From Cristatella mucedo (Eukaryota; Bryozoa; Phylactolaemata; Cristatellidae), in NCBI GenBank assembly GCA_009760855.2, contig WPIO01000067.1, positions 2,103,531-2,167,530 on the forward strand: a stretch of 64,000 bases of DNA, in the 5' to 3' direction. Under the pieces are notes generated by a model that was not told the origin of the DNA, searched no databases, and saw nothing but the letters and a program-made list of their open reading frames with translations. This document shows positions 60,522 to 64,000 of this stretch, piece by piece (within the stretch, counting starts at the first letter, position 1; every line of letters starts with the position of its first letter). The position numbers were made by a program, and so were the translations under genes.

Positions 60522-61142
60522 GTGATATCTCGAACGCAAGCGCTGGTAGCAGAGAATGAGCATGCTTCGGCCGGTAACCTACTGCCAGCCGCCCGCATTA
60601 CCGGGCATCACAGTAGGCCACTGTCACGCCCGGGTGCCGCCGCTTCAGCTCAAAGCCACCACAAGCTCGGCCTGGGAAGTCTCGATTGCTCTCCCTGGTC
60701 GCAGAGGAGAATGTGTGAAGCAACGCCGTTTCGATGTGGCAGTGCCGTAGCGTCGTTGCAGGTCGCCGACGATACGAGACTGGCGCTCGGGCGGCTACAG
60801 CCTTCAATCGCCTGCCAACCAGTAAACGAGCTAGGCCACGTCGTCCGTCTTTTATTCCCGGCGAAGCGAGCGCGATTGCACTCAGGCCCGGGTTCGGCGT
60901 GGCAGCAGCGTCGAGAGCTGCTTTCCCACGCCGGCCACATGGCCTCTTGCTTGAATCGAAGTGGACTAGAAAAGACTCGCACGACTCGCACGATTCGGGT
61001 CGCCAAGTGCAAGCACCGGATCCTTGGGCCAGATCCGCAACTCGGGTGCTGGACGGTTGTAAAAATCAATAACGCAGCTGTTTATTCGTGCGAGGGGAGA
61101 TGCGAATGTTCGGCGTCAGTGAAAGATCTCAGTTACGAGTAG
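60522..61142 (+). other. Open frame of 206 codons in module A, coding uncertain
   Basis: The longest forward frame of the A modules. It includes patches such as SIACQPVNELGHVVRLLF and SAWQQRRELLSHAG. In copy 1 it is interrupted by a single substitution (CAG to TAG), and at 50.06 kb only the end survives. No family is recognised. Confidence 0.2.
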
Positions 61143-61219
61143 CTTATGCAAACGGAACGAGGCATGCAATTATAAACGCAAGTCTACAGGGAATCGGCTG
61201 AAATATCATCGGTAGATGC

Positions 61220-61350
61220 AATCGTCGATGTAGGAAGAATCGTGGAAATATGATAGATCATTGATGCAAGAATGACAATCGATGTAGCAAGGATCATCAA
61301 TGTAGGACTGATAATTTATATAGGTAGAGTCATCGATCAATCGCTAGGCG
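61220..61350. repeat. 20-bp minisatellite, copy in module A3
   Basis: Same ATCGATGTAGGAA-type units as at 2497-2640. Confidence 0.75.
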
Positions 61351-61461
61351 GTACGGTTGCTCGGTGTTGATCGGTCGCTAACGACCTTGGCTACTGCAAA
61401 TTATCAACGCAGCAATTAGGAGACTTATCATGCAGAAAATCTCACGTTAAATAAATAACTA

Positions 61462-61645
61462 CTAGCTGATATAGCAGCCTCTTTATTATAGCGACAGAAA
61501 TGCCTTGACGGCTATCAGCACATCTTGCAGTGGCGATAAAGGATTGTATTACCGCATTCCCACCACAAAATTCGAACCCACGACCTCGGGGCCGAGGTCG
61601 TGAAAAGCAACTGCCTTACCTAGTGAGCCATTACGGCTCACCAAT
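61462..61645 (-). repeat. tRNA-derived SINE, family B
   Basis: Paralog of 2738-2909, with a 13-bp addition (TGTATTACCGCAT) near 61547. Confidence 0.8.
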
Positions 61646-61729
61646 TTGTAAGGTGAATGCGAAAAAATGACGAAATTCGCTTGATGGCGATCGTTAGATA
61701 CATAAATGGGTATGCCTGGTTCAGTGGTA

Positions 61730-61997
61730 TCATAATTAAAATGATGATAACAATAACAATATTAATGACAGTAGCCTCTGTATGGAGCCATTAGATAGCC
61801 CTATCTCTTTTTAATCACCTTATGCAAACTGCAAAGGAATAATAATGATAATAATAATAATGCTTCGTATAGCACCCTTAGAGAGCTGAATCTGTTTCTA
61901 GATATTTTAAAGATGACGGAAAGAAAGCTGTACCACACGATTGTTGGGAGGTAACATCCTCAAGCGACAGGCGTAGAGTAATCAGGTAAAAAAAATC
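61730..61997 (-). repeat. Two nested LINE-1-family 3' tails
   Basis: Paralogs of 2998-3277. The trinucleotide tails differ in length between copies. Confidence 0.7.
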
Positions 61998-62051
61998 CTA
62001 TTCTATAACAATGGTGTTTTTTTACGAATAAATTATGACAAGTATTACTAC

Positions 62052-63444
62052 CTTATTGGTTGTAGCATCAGAATTAGCTGTGGATGACGGCGAATTCAAG
62101 GCTGGTCTGGCTGCAGGAGGAGCATCGGAAAGGAGATGAAGCATCGTCATTCCATGCTCCTGAATCCCTAGGTTACATACGGCATGCTCGATTGAATATC
62201 ATCGACAACTAGAGTCGTCGATTGAAAGCTTGCCTCGATAAGGCTGAAGCGCAAGCCAAGCTGTCAAGTAAAGCACAGTCGGCTTGATGTCGCATGCGTT
62301 TAGGCGAAGCTGATGACGACACAGGAAAGAGTGTCTTAAATCGCACGTGGGTTGCAGATTGGCAAATGAATGGCCGGGTAGTTGCTTCTTGCTTTTGATG
62401 ATTGCACAGATTTTAGACAACAACGAGAAAAGAAAGGAACGAAGGAAGCATTCTGCTGAGCGGCGAGCTGCAATGTGTTTCCAGTGTCGTAATCACAGAC
62501 AGACGCAAGTATCTAGACGTCCGATTGAGCGGCAGTAATCCTTACCTGAAGAGCCCCGTTCGACGAGCGGCATCGGACCAGTGAAGCCGGCAGAACCAGC
62601 GTCGATGCCCAAAGCGCCTGACGACTCGAGACCGGGATTCTCATGATTTAGAGCTTCCGGCGATGGCAGTATCTGAGCGTGCTCTAGGAGTGCCGCCACT
62701 TGCTCATCGGCAGCCAAGGGCTTCTGACAAGGCAGCGATATTTGCAGGCCGTACGACATGGTTGAAAGGTCAGGGTCAGGCATCGTTTGTTTCCAAAACT
62801 GCTGCTGCTCTGCGATCAAGTTATCCCGCTCCGTCAGAAGTTCGTCGAGCTTTCGCTCGAGATCGTCCTGCTCCAACAACAGCTGATCCGTGTTCCTCTT
62901 GAGGATGCCAGCTGAGAGCGTGAGAGACCTCGCTGAGGGCTGACTGGATCTGTATGTACTGGGCAGTAAGCACCTCGCAAATCTTGGAAACATGGTCATC
63001 GTAGCACTTCCTGAAGGAGAGCAAGCGGTCCGCGTTTTTCCATGAAATTTTTCGTTTTCTTCGGCCAGCTCGGGCATTTCTCTCAGAATAGGGCTTACTG
63101 ACGCAATCAACTGCTCGGCCTTCTGTGTGATCTCCAGCTGCTCTACTTGCTTCTGTAATTGTATTGCCAGGTGCGATCGCTGACGCTGCAGCAACAAAAA
63201 GCTGCTACTCGCCCGCACGTCTTCCAGAGCTGCTGTGGTTCGAACTGCTAGCAATCGCTCACCCGACGTTCCTGCAGCTCCGATTTTAGAAAGAAACAGC
63301 TCAGTTGATGGTGCCCGATCTGCTGCTCCCCGACCTGCCGTTGCTCGGCCTGCCCCAGCGATTGTGAAGGCTGCTGCTCATGTTGCGGCCCTACAGTCGC
63401 GGCACGATTTCGCAGCTGAGAGTACTCAGCCTGCCGCCGTTCCT
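62052..63444 (-). CDS. Coiled-coil/Gln-rich gene fragment, copy 3 (open)
   Basis: Exon 1 is 63444-63263 (182 nt, 20 codons shorter than copy 1, in frame). Intron 1 is 77 nt (acceptor TTTTTGTTGCTGCAG at 63186). Exon 2 is 63185-62546 (640 nt) and ends at TTCAG|GTAAGG. Exon 3 is 62167-62052 (116 nt) with donor AATAAG|GTAGTA. All three join in phase with no stop, so this is the only copy open throughout. It is not pristine. Small insertions near 63040-63070 and 62890 sum to three bases, so about 60 codons of the coiled-coil region (normally around QICEVLTAQY) are read in a shifted frame. A 9-base deletion also removes three Gly/Ala codons. Exon 3 encodes IQEHGMTMLHLL and AARPALNSPSST. The family is unrecognised. 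Downstream the module stops at 62001. Confidence 0.55.
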
Positions 63445-63799
63445 CTAAAAAAAGACAAAAAAAAAATATCGACAATTCACTTTCTAGCAGGATTTCAAGG
63501 TAGCAACATGCCATTCAAGTACTATGTTAGTGCATAAGTACTGGAGCAGCACGGCAAGCAGCCTGTCGGTCGAAACGCGGAAGTTCGTGCAAAGCTATCT
63601 AGCTGAAACGCAAATATTACACGAGGGAAATGCCTAATGAGACAAGAACACTCGATATTACCCATGCATTGACCTGGGTAACTTCAATTTTCATTCTGAA
63701 TCATAGGGGTAAAGCAAATGGCTATGGCCTCGGTCTAAAATCACACTGAACATGCAAGACCTCAAGCTCAGTGGCACGGCTGCTGTTCTGAAGCATTAA
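63445..63799. other. Module C spacer
   Basis: Matches 57866-58209. No exon was recognised. Confidence 0.4.
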
Positions 63800-63985
63800 A
63801 GTTGATTCGCGTAGCACCCTGAGGCAGCGACGGCCCAAGAGTTTATGTGGCTCGCTCTTTAAGATCAAGATCGAGGGTTTTAAACGCTGCAGAGGGGTGG
63901 CCTTTACTGCCCCACTGCAAGCCGTAGTGATAGCCGTCAAGGTTCTTCTGTCTTTATGCAAATGAGGCTGGTAAAATCAGAGCAT
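63800..63985 (+). repeat. tRNA-derived SINE, family B
   Basis: Paralog of 11637-11806 and 58210-58395. The window ends inside module C shortly after it. Confidence 0.72.
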
Positions 63986-64000
63986 GGAGTCAGATTGAAA

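Larger units (their letters stand above)
58723..62000. repeat. Duplicated module A, copy 3
   Basis: Near-identical to 1-3277. It begins with the tRNA-like remnant (box B at 58754-58765) and includes the same minisatellites, SINE and LINE tails. It ends at AATCCTA (61994-62000) and passes directly into module C sequence (TTCTATAACAATGG, as at 56276), skipping everything that copy 1 has between 3278 and 9830. Confidence 0.9.

Overview
The window is eukaryotic, repeat-dense, intergenic-type DNA. There are no long uninterrupted genes, rRNA genes, canonical tRNA genes or CRISPR arrays. Splice-like junctions, tRNA-derived SINEs, 5'-truncated CR1/L2-like LINE tails, a hAT MITE, and long (CT/GA)n, (GT)n and (TA)n arrays point to an invertebrate animal with a bloated genome. 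The repeat mix fits a lophotrochozoan, perhaps a flatworm, but the species is inference only.

Layout. (1) 1-15.2 kb and 50.06-64 kb are built from the same duplicated modules, called here A, B and C. A (1-3.28 kb, 12.36-15.17 kb, part at 50.06-50.48 kb, 58.72-62.0 kb) is mostly non-coding. B (5.2-8.01 kb, 51.04-56.21 kb) carries an old LINE tail and a CT array. C (9.77-12.3 kb, 56.21-58.72 kb, 62.0-64 kb) carries three reverse-strand copies of one spliced gene fragment. That fragment has a Gln-rich exon, a coiled-coil exon and a 116-nt exon, with conserved splice sites and phases. (2) 15.2-43 kb is mainly unique or diverged sequence seeded with SINEs, two LINE families, Ty3/gypsy-like and SPIN-like fragments and microsatellites, plus a few candidate exons at 16.4-17.6, 24.5-24.8 and 36.4-37.6 kb. 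(3) 43.2-49.9 kb is a CpG-rich island-like region. It is largely a direct tandem duplication of about 2.2 kb units (44.7-46.8 and 46.85-49.05 kb), each holding a related small reverse-strand reading frame.

The duplicated modules make a natural experiment. Several insertions (a LINE, a truncated second LINE, a SINE, a satellite block, a copia fragment) are present in one copy and absent at the matching site in another, so their boundaries and relative ages can be read directly.

The strongest observations are the in-frame length changes and decay of the three coiled-coil gene copies, the LINE insertion with a visible empty site and target duplication, the SPIN-like hAT element at 42.6 kb, and the CpG-rich tandem pair. 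No single undescribed pathway or operon-like system is evident. All homology calls were made by eye from motif knowledge; no database was searched.
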